From Clostridia bacterium (GTDB lineage: Bacteria; Bacillota; Clostridia; Christensenellales; Borkfalkiaceae), in contig JAGAIW010000035.1 in the NCBI GenBank assembly GCA_017626305.1, positions 1 through 64,000 of the forward strand: 64,000 bases of DNA, written 5' to 3'. The position numbers and the translations under genes are program-made. This document shows, in pieces, positions 7,178 to 16,135 of this stretch (within the stretch, counting starts at the first letter, position 1; each line of letters begins with the position of its first letter). The notes beneath the pieces are model-generated. The model saw only the letters and a program-made list of their open reading frames with translations, ran no database searches and had not been told where the DNA came from.

Positions 7178-8503
7178 TTATTCAACGTCCAAAATGCTGA
7201 TTTTTTTCTTTCGCAATAAAAATAAGTACGCCACGAGCGATACGATTGCGTCGAACGCATTACCGATACCGAACAACAACGCTATCCCGATAAGCGTAGG
7301 TTGCCACGCTCCACAAAGATAAAGGATAAACGCTCCTCCATAGTAAATCGTATTTGTCACTACCGATTCAAATAACATATAGTTGGTTTTACCGAGCCCA
7401 TAAAAGGTGGAATCAAACACATTTTGGAATGCGTAAAGCATATAAAAACCAAGCAACACCATAACGAGTTCAAACAATTTATCCACGTCGCTAAAATTCA
7501 GTACGTGCTCCATAAACGGTTTCCAAAGCGGAATGGTGATACACCACAAAACGCAAATCGCCAACGTGATAACGAAATATCCAAGCGAGTTATTTTTAAC
7601 AGCGTTTTCATCCGTCGCCGTTTCACGCTTAATAAGTTCGCCAAGTTGCAATACAGGGAGCAATAACCAGCCCCAAATAAAGTTGTTCGCAACCCAATAC
7701 GTGCCCTGCTCGCCGACCATATTCACCATACGCGCAATCATAAGCATATAGGCTATATTTCTAACGAACGATTCCAAGCCCGATATTCCACCGACTTTCG
7801 CAAAATCTTTCATCCAACCGAAAGAAAGTTTTGCCTTTTGGAAGAGAAAAATCCCCTCTTTGTTTAATAAGATAATCGCCGTTGCGACGAGAATTACGTT
7901 GACGATTATATTCGAGAACGCAATCCCGTTTACGCCGAGATTTAAGGACACGGGCAAGGTGGAAACCATAAACGTATCCACGAGCAAGCACAAAACGAGT
8001 TTTACCGCCGTAAGTGCGTAAACGTACTTTTCTTTGCCAAGCGTGACCATACCAACCATAATAAAGTTGAACGCAAGTGAGAAAATACTTGCCACGCTTT
8101 CGATTCTTATGTAGGTTGCCGACGCGTCGATAATCGCCTTATCCGTTGCCATTAAAGAAAGTAGCGGTTTTGCAAACGCAATTATGCCAACGGAAAGCAC
8201 CATGTACGCACCGACGGATACAAGTAAGCCCGTGCGCATACGATTAGCGAACTCGTTTTTATCAGTCAATACTTTACCGATAAAGAAGAACAACGGCAAA
8301 ACGATTGCTTCGCTTAATATCTCATATAAGAGATTTACCCACGAGAGTTGCCCTGCAATCGAAAACGAATACTCACCTGGAAGTTGCCCTAAAAAGAACA
8401 CCCGAACCGTCGTATAAATCGTCGGCACTAACCCAAGCACCAACAACGCCAAAAACAGTTTATAATTGATTTTTCTTAATGAATTTTTAACTTTTGTAAA
8501 CAT
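7178..8503 (-). CDS. MATE family transporter
   Basis: A 441-residue integral membrane protein with about twelve hydrophobic segments in two similar halves, the multidrug and toxin extrusion fold. It would exchange a substrate against Na+ or H+ across the cytoplasmic membrane; the substrate is unknown. Visible segments include LFLALLVLGLVPTIYTTV near the N terminus and a lysine-rich C-terminal tail (LRKKKISILDVE). AAGGTG precedes the ATG. The nucleotidyltransferase-like gene ends nine bases upstream, so the two are one transcript. Confidence 0.85.
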   Translation of the reverse strand: MFTKVKNSLRKINYKLFLALLVLGLVPTIYTTVRVFFLGQLPGEYSFSIAGQLSWVNLLYEILSEAIVLPLFFFIGKVLTDKNEFANRMRTGLLVSVGAYMVLSVGIIAFAKPLLSLMATDKAIIDASATYIRIESVASIFSLAFNFIMVGMVTLGKEKYVYALTAVKLVLCLLVDTFMVSTLPVSLNLGVNGIAFSNIIVNVILVATAIILLNKEGIFLFQKAKLSFGWMKDFAKVGGISGLESFVRNIAYMLMIARMVNMVGEQGTYWVANNFIWGWLLLPVLQLGELIKRETATDENAVKNNSLGYFVITLAICVLWCITIPLWKPFMEHVLNFSDVDKLFELVMVLLGFYMLYAFQNVFDSTFYGLGKTNYMLFESVVTNTIYYGGAFILYLCGAWQPTLIGIALLFGIGNAFDAIVSLVAYLFLLRKKKISILDVE

Positions 8504-8512
8504 TCCAACACC

Positions 8513-9223
8513 TTAATCCCAATCATCCTCATCGTCGTATTCTTCATAGTAATCGGGATAATCATTGTCATTCTCGTCCTGTTTTAATGCATTGTAGATA
8601 TTGTTTACTGCTTCTAGGTACAACGAAAAAGAATGCTTGTTAATATCTTTGTTGACATTTTTTAATTTTAAATACTCTGCCCTTATTGAATTCCATCCAT
8701 TCCTATAGTCTAAAATTTCAAAAAGTTTAGTCTCTATATCAACACTTAATTTCCTAAATTCAAATGTATACTTATTTTGACTTTTAATATTCTTTAAATA
8801 AAAATATCCGTTATCAATTATGTCCTCGTCATAATAAATAATAGCAAAATCACAACTGTGTTCTATCTTTTTGTTCTTTTTATCAACCACTTTAATAGTA
8901 ATAGCGGAAGTGGAATCTTGCGGATTAGAATATTTTGTCTCCTTTAATGCGAAAGAAATAGCTTCCATAAATTGTCTTTTAACAACATCAGCCAAATAAT
9001 GATAACCCTCTTCTGGCGCTTGTATGATTAAATTATAGTCAAAATCATACCCACTATTTCCATTTTTTACTCGCGTTATCAAATGGCGCTTCCCGCTACC
9101 AATCAACTTAAATTGAAAAGATGTTTTAAAGTTCTTCTTCATATAAAGTTGAACTTTATGGATTATCTTTTCCAACTCTTCTCTTACGGGCTGATACTCA
9201 GCCTTAGTAACATACTCGTACAT
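8513..9223 (-). CDS. Nucleotidyltransferase-fold protein
   Basis: A 236-residue protein with the polymerase-beta nucleotidyltransferase signature: IGSGKRHLITRV followed by GYDFDYNLII (two carboxylates) and a third acidic position in SCDFAIIYY. The C terminus is a very acidic tail (DENDNDYPDYYEEYDDEDD). The start at 9223 follows AAGGAGA; an in-frame ATG at 9268 is less likely. The gene is clearly more AT-rich than its neighbours, suggesting transfer. It is upstream of and co-transcribed with a MATE transporter. It could be an antibiotic-modifying, tRNA-modifying or signalling enzyme; sequence alone does not decide. Confidence 0.7.
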   Translation of the reverse strand: MYEYVTKAEYQPVREELEKIIHKVQLYMKKNFKTSFQFKLIGSGKRHLITRVKNGNSGYDFDYNLIIQAPEEGYHYLADVVKRQFMEAISFALKETKYSNPQDSTSAITIKVVDKKNKKIEHSCDFAIIYYDEDIIDNGYFYLKNIKSQNKYTFEFRKLSVDIETKLFEILDYRNGWNSIRAEYLKLKNVNKDINKHSFSLYLEAVNNIYNALKQDENDNDYPDYYEEYDDEDDWD

Positions 9224-9279
9224 AAATAAATCTCCTTTCGCCCATGCCACCCATTTATCGTAAATCAATAAATCATTAT

Positions 9280-9308
9280 ATAATACACTAATTGGAAAAA
9301 TTTGTCAA
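9280..9308 (-). promoter_or_regulatory. Promoter of nucleotidyltransferase-MATE operon
   Basis: Minus strand TTGACA (9308-9303), a 17-base spacer, TATTAT (9285-9280). Confidence 0.82.
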
Positions 9309-9404
9309 TATTTTTACTATAATTTTAAAATTTTCTAAAGAATTTTTTATTTTTACCCTTCAAAACGCCCTATTAGTTAAATACAACACAAGAGACAAAG
9401 AAAT

Positions 9405-9863
9405 TTATTTTTCCAATAACGCTAACATTTCGTCGGCGTTGGTGTCGGGTTTTACTTTAGGCATAATAGCTTGCACGTTGCCTTGCTCGTCAATTAAGAA
9501 CGTCGTTCTCACAACACCCATACTCACTTTGCCGTACAACTTTTTCTCTTGCCAAACGCCGTAGGCTTGAATTGCCGAAAGTTCGGTGTCCGAAAGCAAA
9601 ACAAACGGTAAATTATATTTCGTCGCAAAATTCAAGTGCGAATTCACGCTATCCTTGCTAATGCCGATAACCACTGCGTTTTTGTTTTCGATTTCCTTGT
9701 TTTTGAGCGCAAAGGCGCACGCCTGCCTTGTGCAACCAGGCGTATTGTCTTTCGGGTAAAAATACAAAACCACTTTCTGACCTAAAAAATCAGACAACGA
9801 AACCAACTTTCCGTTTTTATCGGGCAACGTAAACTGAGGTGCTTTCATTCCAACTTCTAACAT
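9405..9863 (-). CDS. bcp: Thiol peroxidase of the Bcp/PrxQ type
   Basis: A 152-residue peroxiredoxin that reduces hydroperoxides in the cytoplasm with thioredoxin. Cys44 in TPGCTRQAC is the peroxidatic cysteine and Cys49 the likely resolving one, the PrxQ spacing. The N-terminal GMKAPQFTLPDKNGK is typical, and length matches the family. Its AAGGAG site lies in the end of the Fic gene three bases upstream, so the two are probably co-transcribed. Confidence 0.95.
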   Translation of the reverse strand: MLEVGMKAPQFTLPDKNGKLVSLSDFLGQKVVLYFYPKDNTPGCTRQACAFALKNKEIENKNAVVIGISKDSVNSHLNFATKYNLPFVLLSDTELSAIQAYGVWQEKKLYGKVSMGVVRTTFLIDEQGNVQAIMPKVKPDTNADEMLALLEK

Positions 9864-9866
9864 ATT

Positions 9867-10784
9867 TTAACTCCTTATCTCAATTTCAAAATATTTCAAT
9901 AATGCTTTATAGGTATCTTGTCCGTCAAGGCAGGTTTCAATTAAAAAACCGCGTTCGTTATTCCATTCCCGCAAGCCACGATAATAGAATATCTTTTTAC
10001 CATCTTCGATAATAAACGGAACGATATTATTGCACAAACATTCTTTGAAGGCAATCAATCTACCCACGCGCCCGTTGCCGTCTTGAAACGGATGAATTTT
10101 CTCAAAACGGTGGTGAAATTCTACGATATTTTCAAAAGAAATCTTCTTAATCCTTGCGTACCAACCAAGAAGTTCTTGCATTTCAACGCATACCTGGTTA
10201 GGGGAAACGGTTGGCGCACCGCCTACCGTATTCGGTTTCGACTTATAATCGCCAACCCTAAACCACGAAAGACGGGAATCAGACGTTGCCGTTTTCAAAA
10301 TGCGGTGCAACTCTTTAATAAAATCTTCCGTCAATTCTTCTTCCGCGTGCGCAATAACGTAATCAATCGCGCGGAAATGATTGCTCGTTTCGATAATATC
10401 GTCCACGGGAACACCGTCTTCCATCCCTATTGTATTCGTTTCAAAAATTAAACGGGTTTGATCTTCGGAAAGTTTGCTCCCTTCGATACGGTTAGAATTA
10501 TACGTTAAACGCACCTGCGTTTCGTGATACAGTCCGCCCGAAATCTTGTTTTCCATTTCTTCACGCAAAACCTGTAAAACGGGATTATCGCAAACTTCAC
10601 GATACAAGTCTTCTACTAAACAACCAAAATATTCCGCAATTTTTCGCAAGACGTTATCGGCAATTTTTTCACCTTTACCAATCTTAACAATCGTACGCGA
10701 AGAAATACCAAGTACCTTTGTCAAATCGGACTTTTTCAAGCCGTTCTGTTTTAAAATCTTTACTAATTTATCGTAAGAAATCAT
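9867..10784 (-). CDS. Fic-domain protein with N-terminal HTH
   Basis: A 305-residue protein with two parts. Residues 1-62 are a Cro/C1-type helix-turn-helix (LTKVLGISSRTIVKIGKGEK). A Fic domain follows with the complete active motif HPFQDGNGRVGR at 231-242. Fic enzymes usually transfer AMP from ATP to a hydroxyl of a target protein. The SNRIEG sequence at 97-102 fits the inhibitory [S/T]xxxE[G/N] helix N-terminal to the Fic core, so the enzyme is probably self-inhibited. An inverted repeat brackets its promoter, consistent with autoregulation by its own HTH. It is co-transcribed with the peroxiredoxin. The target protein is unknown. Confidence 0.92.
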   Translation of the reverse strand: MISYDKLVKILKQNGLKKSDLTKVLGISSRTIVKIGKGEKIADNVLRKIAEYFGCLVEDLYREVCDNPVLQVLREEMENKISGGLYHETQVRLTYNSNRIEGSKLSEDQTRLIFETNTIGMEDGVPVDDIIETSNHFRAIDYVIAHAEEELTEDFIKELHRILKTATSDSRLSWFRVGDYKSKPNTVGGAPTVSPNQVCVEMQELLGWYARIKKISFENIVEFHHRFEKIHPFQDGNGRVGRLIAFKECLCNNIVPFIIEDGKKIFYYRGLREWNNERGFLIETCLDGQDTYKALLKYFEIEIRS

Positions 10785-10795
10785 ATTTTGCTCCT

Positions 10796-10841
10796 AAATC
10801 TTTACTTATTATAGCATATCCGCGCCAACAAGTAAAGATTT
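10796..10841 (-). promoter_or_regulatory. Fic gene promoter with flanking inverted repeat
   Basis: Minus strand TTTACT (10836-10831), a 17-base spacer, TATAAT (10813-10808) with TGC in front. The 12-base arms AAATCTTTACTT (10796-10807) and AAGTAAAGATTT (10830-10841) are perfectly complementary: one covers the -35, the other sits just past the -10. A related half-site (AAATCTTTACT) occurs at about 10754-10764 inside the gene. This is a good operator candidate for the Fic protein's HTH. Confidence 0.8.
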
Positions 10842-11185
10842 TTTGCGAAAAATCTTAAAAATTTCGTAGCATTTTCCCAAATACTGCCCACGATTTATGT
10901 TTCTATCCGCTCTTTTGGGCATTCTTTAAAAAATTTTATTCATTTTTTATACAAATAAAATCATCTCTATAATTTATACTATCTTTCCAGAAAATATTTT
11001 TCGGTGGTTTTTATTCACATATTTTCTTCATAATGCTTTATACAACTCTTTTAGCATTGTTTTTTACCTTTTAATATCCTTATCTATTTGACGCAAGATT
11101 TCATACCAACTCTCACCACCATAAAAATATAGGCTTTTAAAAAAAAATTTTTAAACACGAAACACTTGTCCTTTAAGACGCGTAA
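10842..11185. other. AT-rich gap with possible gene remnants
   Basis: No intact ORF. On the minus strand short protein-like stretches can be read, such as YGGESWYEILRQIDKDIKR ending in a stop near 11066, followed by frames broken by stops. These could be remains of decayed genes, but similarity cannot be tested here. No promoter or structured RNA was recognised. Confidence 0.35.
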
Positions 11186-11263
11186 GTTGTTTATTAGGAA
11201 AACCAGCCTTGAAATCTCTCGTTTTAACCGCCGTACCGATTACAAGCCCTGCCAACGACACCA
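11186..11263 (+). pseudogene. Decayed tRNA-Leu
   Basis: The segment aligns with the 3' two thirds of tRNA-Leu at 6164-6250 (shared pattern around CGGTTTAACGACCGTGCC and ending in CACCA) at roughly 75 percent by eye. Six of seven acceptor pairs remain. The D arm is shortened by about eight bases and the anticodon arm is disrupted, so it is not functional. It is followed by a terminator similar to that of the intact gene. Confidence 0.65.
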
Positions 11264-11296
11264 AAAAACGCAAGTTTTATCTTGCGTTTTTTGGAT
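11264..11296 (+). terminator. Terminator after the decayed tRNA-Leu
   Basis: AAAACGCAAG pairs with CTTGCGTTTT around a short T-rich loop and is followed by T residues. It resembles the hairpin after the intact tRNA-Leu. Confidence 0.75.
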
Positions 11297-11324
11297 TTTT
11301 CAACTTGTTAATCCATACGCATAT

Positions 11325-11358
11325 AAAAAAACGCCCTACTTCAAAAACGTAGAGCGTT
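11325..11358 (-). terminator. Terminator of DUF1858 gene
   Basis: Minus strand AACGCTCTAC pairs with GTAGGGCGTT (one G-T pair), followed by a T run. Confidence 0.82.
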
Positions 11359-11374
11359 CTTTTTTATTTCTGGA

Positions 11375-11575
11375 TTAGTCTTCCAAGCCTTCGTTGAGTT
11401 TCGCAAGCAAAGCGTCAAGGTCTTCGCCGTGAACGGCAACCGCTTCGGCAACCGTTTCGCCGTGCGCCATAGCACAACCGAAACAATGCATACCTGCTTC
11501 CATCAAAATTTCAGGCGCGTTGGGGTTGATTTGCAAGCAATCCGCAATCAAAGTATCCGCTGTAATTTTAGCCAT
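11375..11575 (-). CDS. DUF1858 small redox-disulfide protein
   Basis: A 66-residue protein made of one DUF1858 domain. The family is often found beside hybrid-cluster proteins and carries a redox-active cysteine pair, here in GMHCFGCAMAHGETVAEA. The proposed role is disulfide or nitrosative-stress chemistry, but no enzymology is established. It has its own promoter (TTGTCT at 11634-11629, TACAAT at 11611-11606, 17-base spacer) and terminator, and no hybrid-cluster gene is nearby. Confidence 0.88.
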   Translation of the reverse strand: MAKITADTLIADCLQINPNAPEILMEAGMHCFGCAMAHGETVAEAVAVHGEDLDALLAKLNEGLED

Positions 11576-11605
11576 TTTTTATATCTCCTTTATTTCTTTT
11601 TTATT

Positions 11606-11634
11606 ATTGTAGCATGTTTTTTGCAAAAAGACAA
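11606..11634 (-). promoter_or_regulatory. Promoter of DUF1858 gene
   Basis: Minus strand TTGTCT (11634-11629), a 17-base spacer, TACAAT (11611-11606) preceded by TGC. Confidence 0.7.
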
Positions 11635-11667
11635 CCGCTTAAACGTGCTTTTTTACGGAAAAATTTG

Positions 11668-12417
11668 TTATCGGTAAAAACCGAACACCTTTCTCACGTT
11701 ACCAAACGGCAATTTGGGCGTTTCGCCTACAAGCAAGCGCCGCATAATCTCCTGCGTTCTATCCCATTCTTCGCCGTAACCCGCGTCATACACCGTTTCT
11801 TTTGCGGCTTGATATTTCGGCGGACGGCGCTGTGCGTCGTGCGCGTCCGTACCCAAACAATGCACCAAGCCCTGCCGCAAAGCCGCAAACGCAAAATTGC
11901 GCAACGTCTTATCTAAAAATGCGTCCGTGGTGAGCTGTACGTAACACCCCATATCCGCAAACTCGCTTAAAAGAGCGGGATTTTTCAGAATTTCCGTATA
12001 ACGCTCGGCATGCGCGATAACGGGCTTATACCCCGTTTCCTGCACAAAATCCGCCACCTTATCCACCAAAGTATTGCTCCAAGCGGACAAAAACGGAAAT
12101 TCAAACATCACGCATTTCGTTCCTTGAATAGCAAGCGAACAGAGCGTTTCGTGCGGCGGGTCGTTGACGCCCGTGATATGTACTTCCGCACCTAAACGGG
12201 TTTCTATCCCCTGCGGAATTTGCGGCAAAAGCCGTGCCATCGCTTCTTCGCGCGAAAGGAAAAAGCTCTCTGCCGAACGCATTCCGTAGTAATGCGGGGT
12301 AAACACGATCTTTTTAACCCCCTGCGCTTTTTCTTGCAATAAGACGGCTACGGAAACGCTGTCGTCCTTCGCTCCGTCGTCCATCTTCGACAATATATGC
12401 GTATGAAAGTCAATCAT
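11668..12417 (-). CDS. CpsB/YwqE-type PHP tyrosine-protein phosphatase
   Basis: A 249-residue PHP-fold enzyme. MIDFHTHILSKMDDGA supplies the first His pair, TPHYYG, AHAERY and GTDAHD the remaining metal ligands. Members dephosphorylate bacterial tyrosine kinases that control capsule export. No capsule kinase or polymerase lies in the window. Instead it sits 18 bases after purL and is probably the last gene of the purine operon, an odd place for this family. Confidence 0.88.
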   Translation of the reverse strand: MIDFHTHILSKMDDGAKDDSVSVAVLLQEKAQGVKKIVFTPHYYGMRSAESFFLSREEAMARLLPQIPQGIETRLGAEVHITGVNDPPHETLCSLAIQGTKCVMFEFPFLSAWSNTLVDKVADFVQETGYKPVIAHAERYTEILKNPALLSEFADMGCYVQLTTDAFLDKTLRNFAFAALRQGLVHCLGTDAHDAQRRPPKYQAAKETVYDAGYGEEWDRTQEIMRRLLVGETPKLPFGNVRKVFGFYR

Positions 12418-12435
12418 ATTTTCCCCCTAGAAAAT

Positions 12436-15400
12436 TTATTTGAAGTACTTCACACCGCTTTCAAAAATTTTCATATCGAAGTTGCCTTCGACGTTTTTAT
12501 ACAGGTTCTCCCCGATACGTTCGCTATGCCCCATCTTACCAAGCACTCTGCCGTCGGGGGACGTAATCCCTTCAATCGCCCACATAGACCCGTTAGGATT
12601 GAACGGCGACAGCATTGTCGCGTTACCGTCCAAATCCGCGTATTGCGTAGCGATTTGCCCGTTTTTCTTCATTTGTTCCAGTTCCGCAATCGGCGCAACG
12701 ATTTTTCCTTCACCGTGCGATACGGGAACTTTATACGTTTCGCCTACCTTACAAGCGGACAGCCACGGCGAAAGCGTAGACGCCACGCGCACGTCGACTA
12801 TCGTCGAAACGTGGCGGGATATATTATTAAACGTCAACGTGGGCGAATTTTCCGTCATTTCTTTGACGTGCCCGTACGGCACGAGCCCGAGTTTTATCAA
12901 AGCTTGGAAACCGTTACAAATACCAAGCGCCAACCCGTCGCGGTTGTTTAACAGTTCTTCCAACTGTTCGGCAATATACGGATTACGGAAGGTGGTAGCG
13001 ATAAATTTACCGCTGCCGTCCGGTTCGTCGCCGCCCGAGAAACCACCGGGGAAGGCTACGATATTCGCGCGCTTAATAGCTTTGACGATCGCTTCTACAC
13101 TTTCTTCGATATCCTGCGCGCTACGGTTTTTCACGACGATTGTTTCCACGTCCGCTCCGGCAAGAATAAACTTACGCGCGGTGTCCAGCTCGCAGTTCGT
13201 ACCGGGGAACGCCGGAATAAACACGCGCGGTTTTGCCGCCTTCGTTGCGATATTCACGTAGCTTTGTCCTTGCGTATAATCACAATTTTCCGCCTTACCC
13301 GTTGCAGGCGCGGTGGTTGCAAACACGCTTTCCAAGGGCGTAATATACGCCGTCGCCGCGTCGGCAATTCGTACGCTTTGATTACCGCATACAAACGTTT
13401 CACCGCATACATGCCCCACCCGTTTTGCCAAAACGCTCAGTTTTGTCGCGTCTTTAAGCGAGAGTACGATATCGCCGTAAGCTTCGCGATACAGCTCGTT
13501 TGCGGTCATTTCAAAGGTCACGCCCACGTGGTTGCCCAGCGCAGATTTGATAACCGCCGCCCCCATACCGCCGTTCTCCACGACGGTGGCAAACGTAGCG
13601 TTGCCGCTTTCGATTTGTTTATACACGTCTTCGTAAACGGCTTTTACTCCGTCAAAGCTCGGTACTTGATTCTCGTCCTTAGGGAGCGGAATATAATACA
13701 GCGTTTCGCCGCCGCTAAGCACGTTGGTAATCAATTTGCTTGCCTTTGCAGGCGCAAGCGCAAAGGATATCAGCGTAGGCGGAACGTGGATATTTTCAAA
13801 CGTACCGCTCATGGAGTCTTTACCGCCGATTGCGCCCAGTCCCAAGCCCATTTGCGCGTAAACCGCGCCAAGGAGCGCCGAAGTAGGCACGCCCCAAACT
13901 TCGGCTTCGCCCGTCATTCTTTGGAAAAATTCCTGCAACGTCAAACGAATATCGCTATATTTTGCGCCCGTTGCCACCACTTTGGAAACGGAGCAAACGA
14001 TAGAATACACCGCGCCGACAAACGGGCTCGTTTCCATAAGATACGGCGAATAACCGTATGCGGAAACGGTACAGTCGTCCGTTTCGCCGCCGCAAATTTT
14101 CGCCGCCATAGCAATAGCAGGCGTACGTTGCGTTTTACCGCCCCAAGGCATATATACCGAACGCGCGCCGATCGTCGAGTCGAACGTTTCCGACAAACCC
14201 TTCTTGGCGCACACGTTCAAATCGGACAAGGTCTTTTTCGTTTCCGTAACAAAATCGACGCCCGATTTTTCATGAAACCAGTTGGTCTTTTTATCGGTAA
14301 TGCGTACGTTGGTTTCCTGTTTGACACCGTTGGTATTCAAAAATTCACGGGAGATATCGACGATAGCCTTACCCTTTAAGAACATTTTCATTCTGCCCGT
14401 ATCGGTAACCACCGCCACAGGCGTTGCCGCAAGGTTTTCTTCCGCCGCCAAAGCGATAAACGCGTCGACGTCCTTTTCGTCTACGACCACCGCCATACGT
14501 TCCTGCGATTCGGAAATAGCAAGTTCCGTGCCGTTTAAACCTTCGTATTTCTTAGGCACTTTATCCAAGTCGATATTCAGCCCGTCGGCAAGCTCGCCTA
14601 TGGCAACCGAAACGCCACCCGCGCCAAAGTCGTTACATTTTTTAATTTTTCTCGTTGCGTCCTTATTCAAGAACAAGCGTTGGAGCTTGCGTTCAGTAAG
14701 GGCGTTCCCCTTTTGTACTTCCGCGCCGCACGTTTCTACCGAATGGCTATCGTGCGCCTTAGACGAACCCGTTGCGCCGCCGCAGCCGTCGCGTCCCGTC
14801 TCACCGCCGAGCAGGATAATGACGTCGCCCGCCTTAGGTGCTTCGCGGTATACCATTTCCTTTTTCGCACCGCCAACGACAAAACCCGTTTCCAAACGCT
14901 TTGCTTTATACCCTTCGTGGTAGACTTCGTCTACGATACCCGTAGCAAGTCCGATTTGGTTACCGTAGGACGAAAAGCCCGCCGCCGCACGTTGCGTGAT
15001 AACGCGTTGAGGCAATTTACCTTTCATGGTATCTTCTAATTTTTCTCTCGGGTCAGCCGCACCCGTTAAGCGCATAGCTTGATAGACGTACGTTCTGCCG
15101 CTGAGCGGGTCGCGAATTGCGCCGCCAAGACAGGTCGCCGCGCCGCCGAACGGCTCGATTTCCGTCGGGTGGTTATGCGTTTCGTTTTTGAACATAACGA
15201 GATAGGGTACTTTTTCGCCGTCGAGTTCCGCTTGAATACAAATGGAACAAGCGTTGATTTCGTCGGAGATATCCAAGTTGTCCAGCTTGCCGTCGCGCTT
15301 TAATTTTTTCGCCGCAATCGTCGCAAGGTCCATAAGACAGGGATATTTGTCAGGACGCGCGCCGTTAAGTTCTTGATACAAATCTTCGTAGAGATGATAC

Positions 15401-16131
15401 GCCTTTTCAATCGTCGTGTTTTCCGAATGAATTTGAATATTTTTCAGCTCGGTTGCAAACGTTGTGTGACGACAATGGTCCGACCAGTACGTGTCGATAA
15501 CTTTCAGCTCCGTTTCGGTAGGATTGCGTTTTTCGCCCTTGAAATAATCGCGCACAAACGCCAAATCCTGTACGCTCATGGCAAAGCCCGTGGCTTTATG
15601 GAAAGCGGCAATTTCTTCGTCCGTCTTTTGTATAAAGCCGTCAACGTCCTTTACAGGCGCGCCTTCTACCGCTACGCGGACGAGCGTTTCGGGCTTTTCA
15701 AAACCCACTTCTTCGCTTTCCACGGGATTGACGATATGCTTTTTTATGGCGTCCAGCTGCTTATCGGTTACCCCTTTGACAAGGTACACCCTTGCGCATT
15801 TGACAAGCGGACGAGCCTTTCTCGTCAGTAGCTGTACGCATTGTGCCGCGCTATCCGCGCGTTGGTCGTACTGTCCCGTCAAATAGCTGACGGCAAACGC
15901 CTTATAGCCGTCGGGGATAGACAATTCTTCCAAGTATACGTTATCCACGGGCGGTTCGGAAAACACCGTCGGGATTGCGGCGGAAAGTTCTTCCTTCGTG
16001 AGCCCTTCCACGTCGTATCGGAGCACCAAGCGGAAATCTTCCGCGTCGATACCCAGCAGCGTTTTTACGTCTACTTGTTCTTTTTTCGCCTGTACGTTAT
16101 CCTTTTTTTCTACAAAAATTCTATATATCAT
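12436..16131 (-). CDS. purL: Phosphoribosylformylglycinamidine synthase, long single-chain form
   Basis: A 1231-residue fused enzyme that converts FGAR, glutamine and ATP to FGAM in the fourth purine step. The N-terminal PurS-like portion is followed by the PurL catalytic core (STGVHS-type half repeats, DPLSGRTYVYQAMRLTGAAD, NDFGAGGVS) and a C-terminal glutaminase. The glutaminase nucleophile lies in GICNGFQALIKLG and its histidine in VPVSHGEGK. Length fits the long form. Only four bases separate it from purD upstream. Confidence 0.96.
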   Translation of the reverse strand: MIYRIFVEKKDNVQAKKEQVDVKTLLGIDAEDFRLVLRYDVEGLTKEELSAAIPTVFSEPPVDNVYLEELSIPDGYKAFAVSYLTGQYDQRADSAAQCVQLLTRKARPLVKCARVYLVKGVTDKQLDAIKKHIVNPVESEEVGFEKPETLVRVAVEGAPVKDVDGFIQKTDEEIAAFHKATGFAMSVQDLAFVRDYFKGEKRNPTETELKVIDTYWSDHCRHTTFATELKNIQIHSENTTIEKAYHLYEDLYQELNGARPDKYPCLMDLATIAAKKLKRDGKLDNLDISDEINACSICIQAELDGEKVPYLVMFKNETHNHPTEIEPFGGAATCLGGAIRDPLSGRTYVYQAMRLTGAADPREKLEDTMKGKLPQRVITQRAAAGFSSYGNQIGLATGIVDEVYHEGYKAKRLETGFVVGGAKKEMVYREAPKAGDVIILLGGETGRDGCGGATGSSKAHDSHSVETCGAEVQKGNALTERKLQRLFLNKDATRKIKKCNDFGAGGVSVAIGELADGLNIDLDKVPKKYEGLNGTELAISESQERMAVVVDEKDVDAFIALAAEENLAATPVAVVTDTGRMKMFLKGKAIVDISREFLNTNGVKQETNVRITDKKTNWFHEKSGVDFVTETKKTLSDLNVCAKKGLSETFDSTIGARSVYMPWGGKTQRTPAIAMAAKICGGETDDCTVSAYGYSPYLMETSPFVGAVYSIVCSVSKVVATGAKYSDIRLTLQEFFQRMTGEAEVWGVPTSALLGAVYAQMGLGLGAIGGKDSMSGTFENIHVPPTLISFALAPAKASKLITNVLSGGETLYYIPLPKDENQVPSFDGVKAVYEDVYKQIESGNATFATVVENGGMGAAVIKSALGNHVGVTFEMTANELYREAYGDIVLSLKDATKLSVLAKRVGHVCGETFVCGNQSVRIADAATAYITPLESVFATTAPATGKAENCDYTQGQSYVNIATKAAKPRVFIPAFPGTNCELDTARKFILAGADVETIVVKNRSAQDIEESVEAIVKAIKRANIVAFPGGFSGGDEPDGSGKFIATTFRNPYIAEQLEELLNNRDGLALGICNGFQALIKLGLVPYGHVKEMTENSPTLTFNNISRHVSTIVDVRVASTLSPWLSACKVGETYKVPVSHGEGKIVAPIAELEQMKKNGQIATQYADLDGNATMLSPFNPNGSMWAIEGITSPDGRVLGKMGHSERIGENLYKNVEGNFDMKIFESGVKYFK

Positions 16132-16135
16132 CTCT

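Noticed and set aside
12440..16131. Long plus-strand frames (up to about 370 codons) opposite purL and neighbours
   Set aside because: They mirror purL codon structure on the antisense strand, lack start signals, and are arginine- or serine-rich shadows.
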